Shown piece after piece: positions 32,831-45,296 of a stretch of 64,000 nt of DNA; position 1 is the first letter of the stretch, and the number at the start of each line of letters is the position of its first letter. The translations under genes and the position numbers were made by a program. This DNA comes from Alisma plantago-aquatica. Lineage: Eukaryota > Streptophyta > Magnoliopsida > Alismatales > Alismataceae. The stretch covers positions 296,398,058 to 296,462,057 of the forward strand of contig OY856409.1 in the NCBI GenBank assembly GCA_963693085.1. Direction: 5' to 3'. Under the pieces are notes generated by a model, which was given only the letters and a program-made list of their open reading frames with translations, did not search any database and was not told the origin of the DNA.

Positions 32831-34866
32831 CACTCTCATTCTCCACTACGCAGAAGAACAACCGCTCAGCATGACGGGAAAATGGAAAATGCTAAAAATA
32901 GTTGGCACAGTTATACGTAACTCTTCACTGCCTTCACCATCGACATCTTAGAAAAGTCATTTTGTAACTATTTCTCATTATGGACAACACAAAGGACGCC
33001 GGTGCCTATGATTTCCTCACTTAGCGAGAGTCAACAACTACAAATCAACAAAGATGAGAGAAACGTTGCACCGACATAGAACTGAAGAAAGGAGATCAAG
33101 GAAAGGCTTGATGAAAAAAGGTACACGTCCTAGACGAGGAACTCGTACTTCATAGTTTCACATCAACAACCACCAGATTGCTCATAATTAAGCTTGACGA
33201 AACCTTTGTTAGGACCTATTAGAGAAGCAAAGATGTACGTATACCCCTTGTCAAGGTGAAGCAGAAGAGTGAAGAATAGGCACCATATCTGTAACAGAAT
33301 ATGTGTCGACTATTTTTCTGTATTGTATGCTTATGGTATTTATGACAATGGTGGGCATGTGAAACAGGACGTGGGCTACAATCAGCTAAAACCTGTAGCA
33401 ACTAAGGAGATGGATTATTGCTAAAAGGTAACTCTGATAACTTGTGATAACTGTGATTTTTTTCATATATTGAAAACAGGAAGTCACCTTTAACACGATT
33501 TGTTTTCTAGATGTTTCCCTTGACACCCCTCTATCAAGGTTTACCTTTTTCTAAGTATGCTTGGACAAAAGTTTGGGTAGTTTGGTAGCGGTGATATGTT
33601 TTTCTATGTATCAATGATAGAGTAATTTCAATTTGAGAGACTGTGATATATTATCAAGGAAAGGTCATAAATTATCCATGACTGTTGGAAAATGAATTGC
33701 TCACTATATTTTCTGACCAAGATAACTTCACTTTCCTTATATGTTCATATTTTTCCTCCATTCTTTTACCTCTATCTGAACTCTTCCCTCAAGTATCAGT
33801 CCTCCGCCCAATGACTATATGATCAATGATATCTAACCTTATTTCTCTCATTTTTCTTTTACCCATTAAATGATTGATGTTTACGGTTATCAATGAAACT
33901 ATAACTAATTATCCTATTTAAAAAACATTGGTGTTTATTTTAAAACCAAGAATTTAGATGTACGGATTATGGTGTTATATCAATTCCTAAAGACATGAAT
34001 GCATGGTTTGGCTGCTACTTTACAGATTTCTCATATCAGATGTTATAGTATTTCCCATTCTAAGTTTAGTACTAACTATCTGTCTATCAGCAATTCTGAA
34101 ATAGAAAATAAGGGAAATATCATTCACCCGTCAGTGAAAATGCACAAAGTGACATTGCACATATTGACATGAAGAAGGCTAAGATATTGGATTCCGATTT
34201 CAAAAGGTTCTCTTCCTTTTTACACATTGGTATAACTTGCATGATTTCTCTCTCTACTCTAAAAAATGGCAAGAACAAGAAGATAAAAAATATTTTGCTT
34301 GAGCATAGGCTCGAATTATGAGTTCAGTTCATTTCGGCTAACATGTGGTGATGTTTATCAGAAAACGATACAAGAAAGAAGGGAGTAAGACTGCTATGTG
34401 GTTGATTCCAGGAGGAATCATGGCATGTCTATAGAACTATAAAAAAGAGTTACTATTAAGAATTACAGAAATATTAATCCTTTTTTCTTGAATTTCTCAA
34501 TCAATCTCCATTTTCAGAATCCTGCAATTTTCTTGTCTCTGTCTCTTCCGACAATTTTCCAATCCTTTTTTCTCTTTTATTGACAGAAAATGGTATATCT
34601 AATTTTATAGCCTCTCTATCATTATCATATCGGTGTCTAATCCACGACCTATGTCTCCATTATCTTCTTGCCAAAGTAAAGCACGGACTTGCTCTCATAG
34701 CATCCCACTAACTACTCCTATTACTACGATACACTCGTGTTTTTTGGAAGTACAAAACAAATGCCCTTCCACGATAAACGACCATCGCATATGTTCGTGT
34801 TCCACTCCCTCTTATCCCTTTACTCTTTGCGTCCTACTGTTCCATATACACGCTTTAATTTCCTGA

Positions 34867-35301
34867 TTGGTGCCAATTTTACAGGTGTTAAACCACTCCT
34901 TAACAAACAGCTATCAGAAAGTGAAGTGGAAGACACTGAAGATTGTATTTGTTGGGGTTTTGATCACGATCATTATATTGGATCCTATACAAAACGCCAT
35001 CTTCAATGGTGTTGACTACAATAACGTTTCTGTCAATTTAACATCATATACACCCTTCTCTCTCTTTTCTTTTTCCAATTACTCCACGTCTTCCTTTTCT
35101 TCCTCCCACGAACTAATGACAACTTCCTTTCTCTCCCCACCACCACGCACTAATGACAACTTCCTTTTCTCTCCCCACCACCATCGTCAATACTCTTTCC
35201 TCCCTCTTCTTTTACAACCTTCTTCTTGTTCACCCTCTTCCTCATATCTATCCCCTAGATTTGTGGCACAAGGAATGTCTACACTCAAAAATATAGGATG
35301 A
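34867..35301 (+). other. Open frame with one membrane-type segment in the Helitron candidate
   Basis: The frame encodes LKIVFVGVLITIIILDPIQN (about 34930-34990), a plausible transmembrane or signal-anchor helix, followed by a Ser/Thr/Phe-rich low-complexity tail arising from TTCC/CTCC-rich DNA. It may be a captured first exon of a membrane protein, but I cannot identify it. The tail composition argues against a real protein beyond about residue 60. Confidence 0.3.
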
Positions 35302-35349
35302 AAATTTGTTGATCTATATATAATCTGGTCCCTCTCTCTCGCTCTTTCT

Positions 35350-35497
35350 CTCTCTCTCAAACTGCAATAACAGGGAAGTGAATAGGAAGATTATATGACT
35401 ATTGGGTTACACTTATCATCCTCTCTCTCTCTCAAACTGCAATAACAGGGAAGTGAATAGGAAGATTATATGACTATTGGGTTACACTTATCATCCT
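35350..35497 (+). repeat. Tandem duplication, 75-bp period
   Basis: CAAACTGCAATAACAGGGAA (from 35358) to CACTTATCATCC is repeated identically starting at 35433. CT microsatellite lies at the junctions. The exact identity suggests a recent slip. Confidence 0.95.
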
Positions 35498-35718
35498 TGT
35501 TTGGGGTTCTTAAAGTGCTCTGTTTCCAATAGTAATAACAATGGCATCATTAACGTTAACATCACGGATAGATTTCATCAGAGTAAATGGTGACCAATCA
35601 AACACATTAGGCAAATAGCAATAGCAGATTATAAACATATATTGTTGTAAATGTTATTATTGGTAACCCAATTTTTCTAATTTTATTTTTAGAACCCTTT
35701 GATTCAATGCTCAAATAT

Positions 35719-35722
35719 ATAT

Positions 35723-35764
<42 letters not shown>
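35719..35764. repeat. TA/CA microsatellite
   Basis: (TA)n(CA)n(TA)n run inside the Helitron candidate. Confidence 0.95.
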
Positions 35765-35769
<5 letters not shown>

Positions 35770-38139
35770 AAATCCTTTTAAAATATATAAAAAATAACTT
35801 TCTATAATCCTTATATTTGAGTTGCTTTTAATTTAAATCCTTCAGCTATCATCCCAAATTGCACATTGGCAGACTCAATAGATGCGTCATCATTTTTTTA
35901 TTATTTTGGGACTGAACATGATTTCCCTAATGAATCATTTTTTTGTTTTTTCAGCTTTAAATCCACGTTTTGTAACTAATAATAACTATTCTCAATTACA
36001 TATTGCTATTTAGCATGAAAGAATATTATTCCTCTAGAATGACATTAGACTAAATACTGAGAGTTTCCTCAAGTATAGCTACCATTACTTTAATTATGTA
36101 CCTCATGCATTACTGCTACCATGATTAAGAAAGTATGTAGAAAGCCACTACACTTTTCAGGTCTGCGTTTGATGGAATATATTAAAATATTGGGCCTTAT
36201 CATAATTTTGTTTCTAGACTATCTTCTCATACTAATTCTGCTGTAAATTCATATATTATGTTGATTTTACCATATTAAATATCAAGTTACCTCATTTATT
36301 TTTTGTTTTACATTTTTATGTTACATAATTTTTCTATGCTAATTCATACAAATTCCATCCTTAATATGTTAGCTTCCTCTAAAAGGTAAAATTTGAGAAT
36401 AAAAAAAGTTTTTTTTTTTTACAGAATTGAGTTAAATCGTTTTCAGGTTCAACACAAAGGCTACAAGAAGGTATCCACGTTTTAATCCCTTTCTTGCCTT
36501 TCAGTCACACATCTCATGATGTAACATTATTGAGTCAACAAAGGAGTCAACCCATACAACCATTCCAAAAGAATATAATACGTGGGAGCAAGGACATAGT
36601 TAACTCTTTCAAGCCCTTTTCCCATCAAGGCATTTCCAAAATTAAATTGTAAAACTAATAAGCAATATATTATGCTTGTAATATTATTTATCTTTCTCCA
36701 TTTTCAGATGACGAACTCATGATCTTCTTTAAGATGTTGCACATTATCTTATGTTCTCCTATTGTGAAATCTCTTGTAAGTTTATGATTAGTGGTCACAT
36801 TATCTTTTTCTGTTGCAAATAGCAATCATTGAGATGCATTCTAAAATCTGACTCATGTTGTAAAATTATGTATGCAATCCTCTTATAGACGTTAATGAGT
36901 GATTGCATACATCTCTTTTGGAATATGGCAATCTATTTAAGATTGACTTGTGATATTTGTGAACCATCAATGTATGGAAAATATTTACCCAATTCACATG
37001 CTGGAAATTCAAATTTAATACGCAATCTTGTGCTTGAGGACATTGAAAGCAAAAGGTACATTATTTTTAGATTATACATGCTGACTTGGAAGACTTTTGG
37101 GTAGAATATAACTACTATAATAAAAATTTAATAGTGTGTTGGCTAAGGGGCTGAATTAGTCACTTATCACCAATATCTAATTGAAATACTTTTATGAATA
37201 TCCGAACTGTTTTGCATTATTGATAGGAATTGTTAGGGTTTATTGACATCTAAAAAAATATGTTTAAAAATACATTGTTCTACATTTGCAATAGAAGTTT
37301 CACAATTGATTTTTTGTTACTAAATATTCAACTTGAATGATTGTTCTCATTTTTCCTTGAATGAATTTTCTAACATCCATTTTAATTAATGAGTATGTTT
37401 ATTATTATTCTAAATGTACTTGTAGAGAATATATAACTTACCAACCACGATTTCCTTTTCATCGTTGTGTAGTTATTAGACGTTAGATATATAACCTACC
37501 ACCTACGATCTCTTTTTCATCATTTGTGTTGTTAGTCAATGTCACGTAGTTGCAATCTACAATAGGATTATAATAAAACATGTTTGTGTTTGGTTATGAG
37601 GCACTTTTTGTTCTACATAAGCAAAATGGTTATGTATAGGCGAGTGCTACAACACTTCATTACACATTTATGCATGTAGGTAATTAAAACTTGATACATT
37701 AAAAATGATATATGACTGAATTTGGAAGTAAAACTATCTAAACACGCTACAGACATTTTGTTTGTCAAGGTTTCCAAGTGTATATGTATGCTAGACTGAA
37801 GTTTAATATTGAGTTAATATTTCACTTCTATGAGAAACTACTGGAATGATGTCTTGCTTACCATTTATTGTTTTAATACTTGAGTAGTAAATTTTCATAT
37901 CTAACATATAAGGCAAATACCTTTTTGCACTTCAAATTGTAACAAAAATATAAATAATAAACTATTATGAAAATTTCTTTCTTTAAATCTTCAAAACATT
38001 CTTTATAAAATATTAAAGAAATCTTTCATTTACCTTACATCAATTTTTGATCTAATAAAATACCAGCTAAAACAAGCTTAGAAATGTGAATGGCACATGT
38101 TAAAATCTTATCAACACAAATTATCAAAATATGATGTTT
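35765..38139. other. AT-rich Helitron interior without recognised genes
   Basis: One frame at 36895-37104 was considered and not assigned. No motif-supported gene on either strand. Confidence 0.5.
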
Positions 38140-38190
38140 ACGTGTATGTGCACGTGTTGGTTTACTAGTATATATATATATATATATATA

Positions 38191-38619
38191 GAGTGAGGCT
38201 AGAATACACTCCAGTGTATTCAGGCCCGAATACACTCAACTTTTTAGCCATTGGATCATTCATCTGGGTCGATCAGCTATTTGCTCCTTTTTAATAGGCT
38301 GTGACCCCACTTTTCTCCGTAACTGAGCCGTCAGGCGACAGACCCCACCCCTCCGTCATCTCCCCATCGCCCACCCACCCGTGAATCACTCGCCCTCTCA
38401 CTCTCCCCTCCCCCATATCTCTCCCTCAGACGCACCTCGCCAACTCTGACGAGCGACCAGAAATCACGCAAGCAAAAATTGTCATCATCCGCCTCACCTA
38501 CGGCCGCCCGTCCAGCCGCCTGCCTCTACAACCGTCCGTCCAGCCGTACTACCGCTGGATTGGGTTTTCGGAGGGTTAGGGATCAGGCTCCGTCTTCTCT
38601 CGGTCATAGGTCGCTGCTA
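38191..38619 (+). repeat. Left terminal inverted repeat of the MULE
   Basis: Begins GAGTGAGGCTAGAATACACT; the inner part is C-rich (38340-38620). It ends where the pairing with 43958 is lost. The GC-rich part has MULE TIR character and gives spurious open frames in several directions. Confidence 0.92.
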
Positions 38620-41454
38620 CGGCTGTGGGATGCACCAGTCCGAACCCTATGGTTGGGTGCGTCGTCGTCAGCGAGGGATTTCATCCCAAGGCTGGACAAC
38701 CACAACACCAGCAGACACTCCCTCCGTCAACCCCTTTTTCCCTCCCTGCTCCGCCTCCTTGCTCCGCCAACAGCAAGCCTGACGCTGCCACTAGCCAGCT
38801 AGACTCTGCCAGCCAGACGCCGCCACCAGCCAGCCAAACGTCGACAACAAGCAACACCAGTCACAGGTGATCGCTCCTGCTGCTTTGCCGTTTTGACCTC
38901 TAGCCATCTATCCTGCATCCCCAAGCCCTAGTGGCCATACCACCTTTGCCCAACCTGCTAATGTGCTACCATTTATGCCTACTAATTTCCCTGCCTGCTA
39001 ATGCACAACCTGCTAATGTCCTACCATCTCTGCTGACTAATTATTTATTGTCTATAAGTATTCATTTCCTGATATGTGTAATTGATTGTAGGGAGATTCA
39101 ACTTCAACAGAAGAATCAACAAAAGAGTCTAAGAATTTGCAACATGACGATCAACTAAAGATGGCCATGATCAAGGAAAGAAGATCAAGTGCAAAATATA
39201 GATGTTGTTTGGTTGTATTAGTGGCTTCCTGGATTATGTTTGTACTCTTGCATGCCGGATCAAAATGTGAATGCAATGTAATGACTGGATTGTAATTTGT
39301 CTCTTTATCAATGAATGAAGGCAATGAACAATTGTTTGCACTAAACATCTATGTTTCTTTATCATGGTTTGTTTGCCACACTGTTGGACTGAGTCAATGC
39401 TATGTGGGTTCTGCAAACAGATGGGTATTCAGTGTATTCAGCCTCATGGGTTCTGCAAATAGATGGGAACCCAATTATGATCTATGAATCACATCTAAAT
39501 AAGAACACCAAATCAATAATAAACAATATAGGTTCTGGTTCAAACAAGATTCTATGAATCTGAATGTATATATGTTCTGGTTCAAATAGGATTCTATGAT
39601 TCTGAATGTTAGTATCTCCTTGTCACTCCTCCTGCTCCTGTTGTTTCCCTCTCAGAACCACACCTCCAACTCCACTGCTAACCACATTCATTATTATCTA
39701 GAAAAGAACAAACAAATTAATGGGCTAGCTAACCACATTCCTCTGACCATCTTTTTAACTCCAAGAAAGCAGGACTTGGGCTCAACAACCAAGTCTGGGT
39801 ATTCATCCTAATCGTGATCGCTTAGTTGTGGGGGTACTTACTTCCAAAATGATGAAGCCAGCATTCCTGAAGCCTCAATATCAGGAAACATCCGTTATCT
39901 ATAGATTTAGGTGCTGTTTTATACAGTAAGCACGTATGTTATATGCTTTTGTAGATAGTATGGTTATACACTTATACTTTCGTTGACATGTTCCTGAACA
40001 TCGACTGATCCATAAAGTCAGGAGTGATTAATTATTTGCCTTGTGTGAAGAATTTGTCCAAGCCGCACAACCCACACAGAGAAGACTGATTTTTTTGCTT
40101 TTGTAATACCATATAGTAGACTAGGTATTAGGCACTATACTCGTGGCTTTTATATTACACAACACAACTCTTTGAATAGGGACACATCATATTCGTGTGG
40201 AAACAAACAAGAAACAGAAACAAATGCAGGAAAAAGTCTTTAGCGAGGCGGTCAGCCAACGATATGGCTAGCCTGATACATGGTAGATTGATTAATCTAG
40301 AAATAACATTAAGCAGCAGCAGCAAGCAATATCTACAGGTAACAGTGTGTATGTACCAACACAGAAAAAGGATGTATAACGATCCGCAACATTGATAAAT
40401 GATGATCATCGGCTGACTAACGACTAACTGCGACAGAAAACATCGTCACTCAATCTTCATTCCTCCTTCTCATACATCCCTATTTCCATATTGCAGCCAG
40501 TCCGAATCATACATCCCTATTGTACCAGCAAACTTGCATGCAGTGAAACAGTAACTTTTCCTTTGCAGCAGTAAGGCAATGGAGCTACCAGATTATACAA
40601 CTCACACCCCCAAACAAGCAATACCTAGAGCAGTTGATCCACATTAAATCTAGTACATCGGAAAATAGCAATCTGAATTTAGATAACAGTCGTTTGTGGA
40701 TTAAAATTGAACACAAACCAAGAACTGATATAAGCACTGAATAAACCAGTGGATAAAGAACTTGTTGATCCACATTAAACCGATCCACATTAACACATGA
40801 ACTACATTGCCATGAACACGGAAACAAGGTATGCGTTCCAAGAAATAGCAAGCTCACATAAACAACAGATTTATTCAGTAACTTATTACTGCTACTGGAT
40901 CACGTCTGAAGAAGAACCAAACATGCATAAATGCACAACTCAAGATTTATTCAGTAAATTCGGTTCAAAATGATTCACTACATAAAAGATTGCCTTGAAT
41001 TTAAATTACTAACACATGGGTTCAATACATAAGAGACTGCCTTGAATTACAAACCACAAACCAAGAACTGACTAACACATGGTTCAGTACATAAGAGACT
41101 GCCTTGAATTAAAAACCACAAACTAAGAACTGACTAACACATGGTTCAGTATATAAGACATTGCCTTGAATTACAAACGACAAACCAAGAACTGACTAAC
41201 ACTTGGTTCAGTACATAAGACACTGCCTTGAATTACAAATGACAAACCAAGAACTGACTAACACATGGGTCAGTACATAAGACACCGCCTTGAATTCAGA
41301 ATGATCTCTAGGAAATCAATAACACATGCTTCACAAGTTATTCTTCACTTGATTCAGAATGATCTCCAAGTACATCCGAAGTCGAGCAATCTTTGGTAGC
41401 CTGCCAATGAAATCATTAACATCAAACATAATTTTCAGTACAAGCTCCCTTAGA
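38620..41454. other. MULE left interior
   Basis: 38620-38880 remains GC-rich (CCAGCCAGACGCCGCCACC-like text) and may be captured host DNA or promoter. 38960-41010 is AT-rich with no recognised gene. A tandem repeat follows at 41012-41300. Confidence 0.4.
41012..41300 (-). repeat. 62-bp tandem repeat, about five copies
   Basis: Units start with ACACATGGTTCAGTACATAA at 41012, 41075, 41137, 41199 and 41261 (last one partial) and end in CAAGAACTGACTA. A diverged half-unit precedes at about 40977. On the strand of the FAR1-type ORF it lies in the 3' flank, so it may be part of the 3' UTR. Confidence 0.95.
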
Positions 41455-43062
41455 CTAGAAACCAAAAATGTAGATTAAATTGTTACATACCCTTGTTTTG
41501 CATGTTCGACTATTGTGTCCTTTTCCATTACATGTACTACAAGTTCTTTGTTTTTTAGATTTTAAATCAGCTTGTGGTTTAAACCGTTGAGGTTTTCTGC
41601 TCCCTTTACAATGAGATGTGGGTGGATCTCGCAGTGGCATTTCATGTTCTAAATATTGGATTCTTGGCACACATTGGCTTCCCTGAGTTGGAATATGAGT
41701 TTGAGAAGATGGTATGCCTTCTTCACTACAGCCCGGCCGCATGTTTTGTTGTAAAACCAGCATGTCATCATATGATTTTTCAAATAACTCTTTCATCATA
41801 ATGTAATTGTCCTTGTTGTGAGAAGCTATGGCAACCGGCCGCATTGTGGATCTGCATAGTGAATTATATCTTGTCAAAGGGGTACTTCCTTCAACATCCA
41901 CCTAGGTTTCTTTAGCACAATGAATTGTCTTTGAGGATTTTGCATCCATTGTCCAGCGCTTCAACACATACAAAGGTGGTATCTCACAGACTTTAAGATA
42001 AAGCAACACTTTGAGAGCATGAGCACATAAGATGCCGACAAATTGAAATAACTTACATTCACAAAAGATTTCTTGTATATTCTGGTTGATTTGTACTTTG
42101 TAGCTCTTCTTAGATACGAAGACAAGTACCTCATCACGTACACGTGAAATTTGAAATACACTGTCTTTACTAACCTCTTCTATGTCATAGCATGAGGTGA
42201 GCTTCATTTGCCCTTTGAAAATCTTGAAAACCGATCTAGTGTACACATCCCGTGCATGTTTCTCAATGGGATATAAAGACCATAATGTCGGTTGGCCATT
42301 CTTGGATCTGTAGTCTTCTTCATCCTCTTTGTCATATCAGTTCTCTACCACCTTCTCGAAGGCTTGGACAAATTTAAACAAGGACAAGTGATTGTTCACA
42401 CGATCTTTGAATATTGCATTCATACTCTCACTCCGCTGTGTTGTAGACATGTGAATGTGACATTACAGATGCCTCCTTGTTGGCTAGCAATAAGTGACAT
42501 TATTTGTGAACTAGAAATATTTTGATCATGCATTGTGTGAATCAAATCTTGAACCTCAACAGACATTCGACGATGTGAGCGGTGAAACCTCTTTTTTGAT
42601 GGACTATTTGTGAGATCATGGTTATGCTCTTTCTCAAAGCTGGTAACCACCCACTTTGTGTCCTCTTCTAGCTTGACTCGCATGTGTGCCTTGCATCCTG
42701 TTCTATTGGAAATGATATCTTTTTGAGGGGTTCCATTGTCTTCCTTTTTCTTTACTTTGTGTAGTCCTTCCCTGGAGCACATGAATACCCTACTTGTGAC
42801 TTTTTTGTTTTAGCTGAAACATATTGATTTCCCTTCCTTATACTAAATCCAATGTGATATGAATATTTATTATAAATTTCTCTGCTTCATCAAGACTATC
42901 AAACACCAATCCCATATAAGGTTCAGGTTCAGATTGAACTTCAACCCTTTCATCACCTGATAGGCTTTCATCACCTGATAGGTTTTCATTTTCATCCAGT
43001 GCTTGGTCATAAGCCAACCAATCTATTCCAGTCATGCCATCAACATCATGGGAAAAATCCAA
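41455..43062 (-). pseudogene. FAR1/MuDR-type transposase lacking the DDE core
   Basis: The minus-strand order is: an acidic N-terminus with EPYMGLVFDSLDEAEKFI (about 42930-42870); the FAR1 DNA-binding domain MCSREGL, RTGCKAHMRVKLEEDTKWVV, EKEHNHDLTN (42782-42580) and its tail to QIMSLIASQQGG (about 42470). Then, where the ~250-residue MULE transposase domain should follow, the text jumps to MSTTQRSESMNAIFK (about 42445-42405) in another frame. The SWIM zinc finger CECKLF...GILCAH (about 42060-42010) comes next, then a C-terminal CCHC knuckle CSTCNGKGHNSRTC (about 41540-41500). A TAG lies near 41899. FAR1/FHY3 transcription factors and MULE transposases share this layout; inside TIRs it is the element's own gene. 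Without the DDE core it cannot transpose itself but could still bind DNA if expressed. Confidence 0.9.
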
Positions 43063-43957
43063 ACCTAAATAAGAATAAAATTTTCATCCACATGTGTTTA
43101 AAAATTCAATTAATAACAATAAAGGAGATATCATAAAAGAGGAGATCTAACCAACTAGGATTTGCGAGGGGGTAGTGCCTTCCATACCAAGCCGAGTTTG
43201 AGAGATGTTATCTTCCATATCTTTCAAATGCAAAATATAAAGAATCATCATTATCGAGTCACAAAGATGGTCAAGAATTACCAAATTATTTGCAATAAGT
43301 CTGCGTCACATGGAAAGTCAATAGATGATAAAACATGAACAAACAAATTTTTAACAAATATTTATGTATAAACTCATTAAATATATGGTCGTTGATGAAG
43401 CTTTTTATATGTTTCCTTCATTCTATTAATTCAATGATTGCGTTGAGAAAAGTATTAGGTTCATACCAATATTTAAAAAGTAGACCCATACAAGACGATG
43501 CATGTTGATTTTCAAAATTTCAGAATTATATATGCAGAAAAGGCACATTAATAAGCAATGTACCTAGGATCGAAGCCTGTTTGATTGGCTCAAGAATTCT
43601 TTGTTAAAAAAATTTCAACTAATAAAAATAAGTTGGAAAGAGGTGAGCAATGATTGAAATGCAGTAAGAGTGACCAATGTAGTTGGATTTAGCAAGATTT
43701 ACTGGCAGCTATTTGCAACTGCCATGAATGGAGCTAGGAGGAGAGAACGGAAAGCAGCAGAGAGGATCACCACTTATCGGCGTGGATGACTCAGTTGACT
43801 GTTGGATGGCAGCTGCAGGCATGGCAGATGACGGTAGCCAATGGGGCACTTTTTGGTGTTGCTGGTGCTGTGGGCGGGCAGATTGCTGGCGCCGTTGGCG
43901 ATGGGGGCGGGCGGACGGCTGGTGCTACCGGTGATGTGGGCGCTTCTGGTGCTGTGG
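43063..43957. other. MULE right interior (5' flank of the FAR1-type ORF)
   Basis: 43063-43680 is AT-rich non-coding and may hold an intron or the promoter for the minus-strand transposase. 43720-43957 is GC-rich with repeated GGTGCTGTGGGCGGGC-like words that extend the TIR texture but do not pair with the left side. Confidence 0.45.
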
Positions 43958-44449
43958 AGCAGCGACCTGTGACAGAGAGAAGACGGGGCGATCTGCTGAT
44001 CGGAGCGTAGCTACGCGAGGAACCTGATCCGAGCAGGCGACTGGACGGGAGGCTGTAACGGCAGGCGGCTGGATGGGTGGCCATAGCGGCAGGCGGCTGG
44101 ACGGGCGGCCGTAGCGGCAGGCGACTGGACGGGCGGCCGTAGGTGAGGCGAATGACGACAACCGCTTGCGTGATTTCTGGTCGCTTGCTCGTCGGAGTTG
44201 GCGAGGTGCGTCTGAGGGCGAGAGACGGGGGAGGGGAGAGTGAGAGGGCAAATGATTCACGGGTGGGTGGGCGATGGGAAGATGACAGAGGGGTGGGGTC
44301 TGTCGCCTGACGGCTCAGTTATGGAGAAAAGTGGGGTCACGGCCTGTTAAAAGGAGCAAACAACTGATCGACCCAGATGAATGATCCAATCGCTAAAAAG
44401 TTGAGTGTATTCGGGCCAAAATACACTTGAGTGTATTCTAGCCTCACTC
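43958..44449 (-). repeat. Right terminal inverted repeat of the MULE
   Basis: Inverse of 38191-38619. It contains three to four copies of a 28-bp unit (GGCAGGCGGCTGGACGGGCG type) at about 44050-44145. Ends CTAGCCTCACTC at 44449. Confidence 0.92.
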
Positions 44450-44480
44450 TCTCTCTCTCTCTATATATATATATATGGGG

Positions 44481-45143
44481 TTTATTCATTGCTCACGCGG
44501 GTAGTCTGGATTTTCGCTACCCGGTAGCCAGAAAAGTAACTCTCCTAGCCAAAAAAGTAACTCTACTGTCAAAAAAGTAACTATGGTGATAAGAAAGTAA
44601 CTACACAAATAAAAGAGTAACTCTGTACAAAATATACAACTGATATATAAGGACGGGTTTTTTGATTTTGGTCGGGCAAATGATATTATTTTTGGATGAA
44701 ATTTTTTGGGGAGATAGAAAAAATGGTCCTTTGCAATTGTGATTTTTTTTTGAAAAAAGGTGCTTGGAAGGGTGGGCGGGTAGCTATCCGCGCGAGCAAT
44801 AAAGATGGCCGTTTATTTAATACCCACATGGGTAGCCTGGATTTCGCTACCCGATAGCCAAAAAAGTAATTGTTCTCACGAGAAAAGTAATTCTTCTATC
44901 AAAAAAAGTAACTATGTTGATCAAAAAGTAACTATATGACTAAAAAAGTAATCCCGTACAAAGTACACAATAGATATATATGTAACCATGTTTTGAAATC
45001 TGCTGTTACAAACATAACTATCTATGCATGAAACTCAACAGTTTCCAAGGTAAAGTAACCTTGTACATGTCAAAAGTAACCAACTTGAAAAAAAGTAACT
45101 GAAATGGGGGGCGGGTAGCTACCTGTGCGGGAATTAAAGATGG
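44481..45143 (+). mobile_element. Two tandem MITE-like units with 20-nt internal periodicity
   Basis: Unit 1 (44481-44810) begins TTTATTCATTGCTCACGCGG and ends CGCGCGAGCAATAAAGATGG. Unit 2 (44811-45143) begins GTTTATTTAATACCCACATG and ends GTGCGGGAATTAAAGATGG. Within each unit the ends are imperfect inverted repeats. Just inside each left end, AAAAAAGTAACT recurs about five times with a period of 20 nt and unrelated 8-nt spacers. No coding frame. The family is unknown to me. Confidence 0.75.
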
Positions 45144-45230
45144 TTATATACATATATATACATACATATATATATATATATCCATATATATATGTATATA
45201 TATACATATATATACATATATATGTATATG

Positions 45231-45296
<66 letters not shown>

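Larger units (their letters stand above)
32498..38168 (+). mobile_element. Helitron-like element (candidate, non-autonomous)
   Basis: The left end TCTATACTACTATAAAAAG follows an A. The right end is ACGTG-TATGTG-CACGT (38140-38155, a short hairpin), then GTTGGTTTACTAG, followed by T. Helitrons start with TC, end with CTRR preceded about 10-12 nt by a hairpin, and insert between A and T without duplication; all four hold here. The 5.7 kb interior shows no Rep or intact helicase domain. It contains short tandem repeats (32700-32830, 35350-35497), a TA/CA microsatellite (35719-35764) and unassigned small frames. Because the family is defined by termini alone, a second copy is needed for certainty. 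Confidence 0.65.
38191..44449 (-). mobile_element. Mutator-like element (MULE) with ~430-490 bp inverted repeats and FAR1-type ORF
   Basis: 38191-38619 and the reverse complement of 43958-44449 align almost base for base from GAGTGAGGCTAGAATACACT inward. They include a GC-rich block with GGCCGCCCGTCCAGCCGCCT repeats. Long inverted repeats and a FAR1/MuDR-type transposase (41455-43062, minus strand) define a Mutator-like element. The right repeat is longer because a 28-bp unit is present in three to four copies. Both ends abut TA/CT microsatellites, so the usual 9-bp target duplication cannot be recognised. The transposase lacks its catalytic core, so this copy is non-autonomous. Confidence 0.88.

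Noticed and set aside
36895..37104. Helitron helicase fragment (a short stretch reading LRLT after a Trp)
   Set aside because: Only four residues resemble a helicase motif; no Walker boxes or neighbouring motifs. Not enough to call.
43728..44260. Ala/Gly/Pro-rich open frames in the MULE right end
   Set aside because: They arise from the GC-rich TIR and its 28-bp repeats and occur in several frames of both strands.
44525..44640. CRISPR-like array (20-nt period with variable spacers)
   Set aside because: Repeats of 12 nt and spacers of 8 nt are too short, and the comb belongs to a MITE-like unit in a plant genome.
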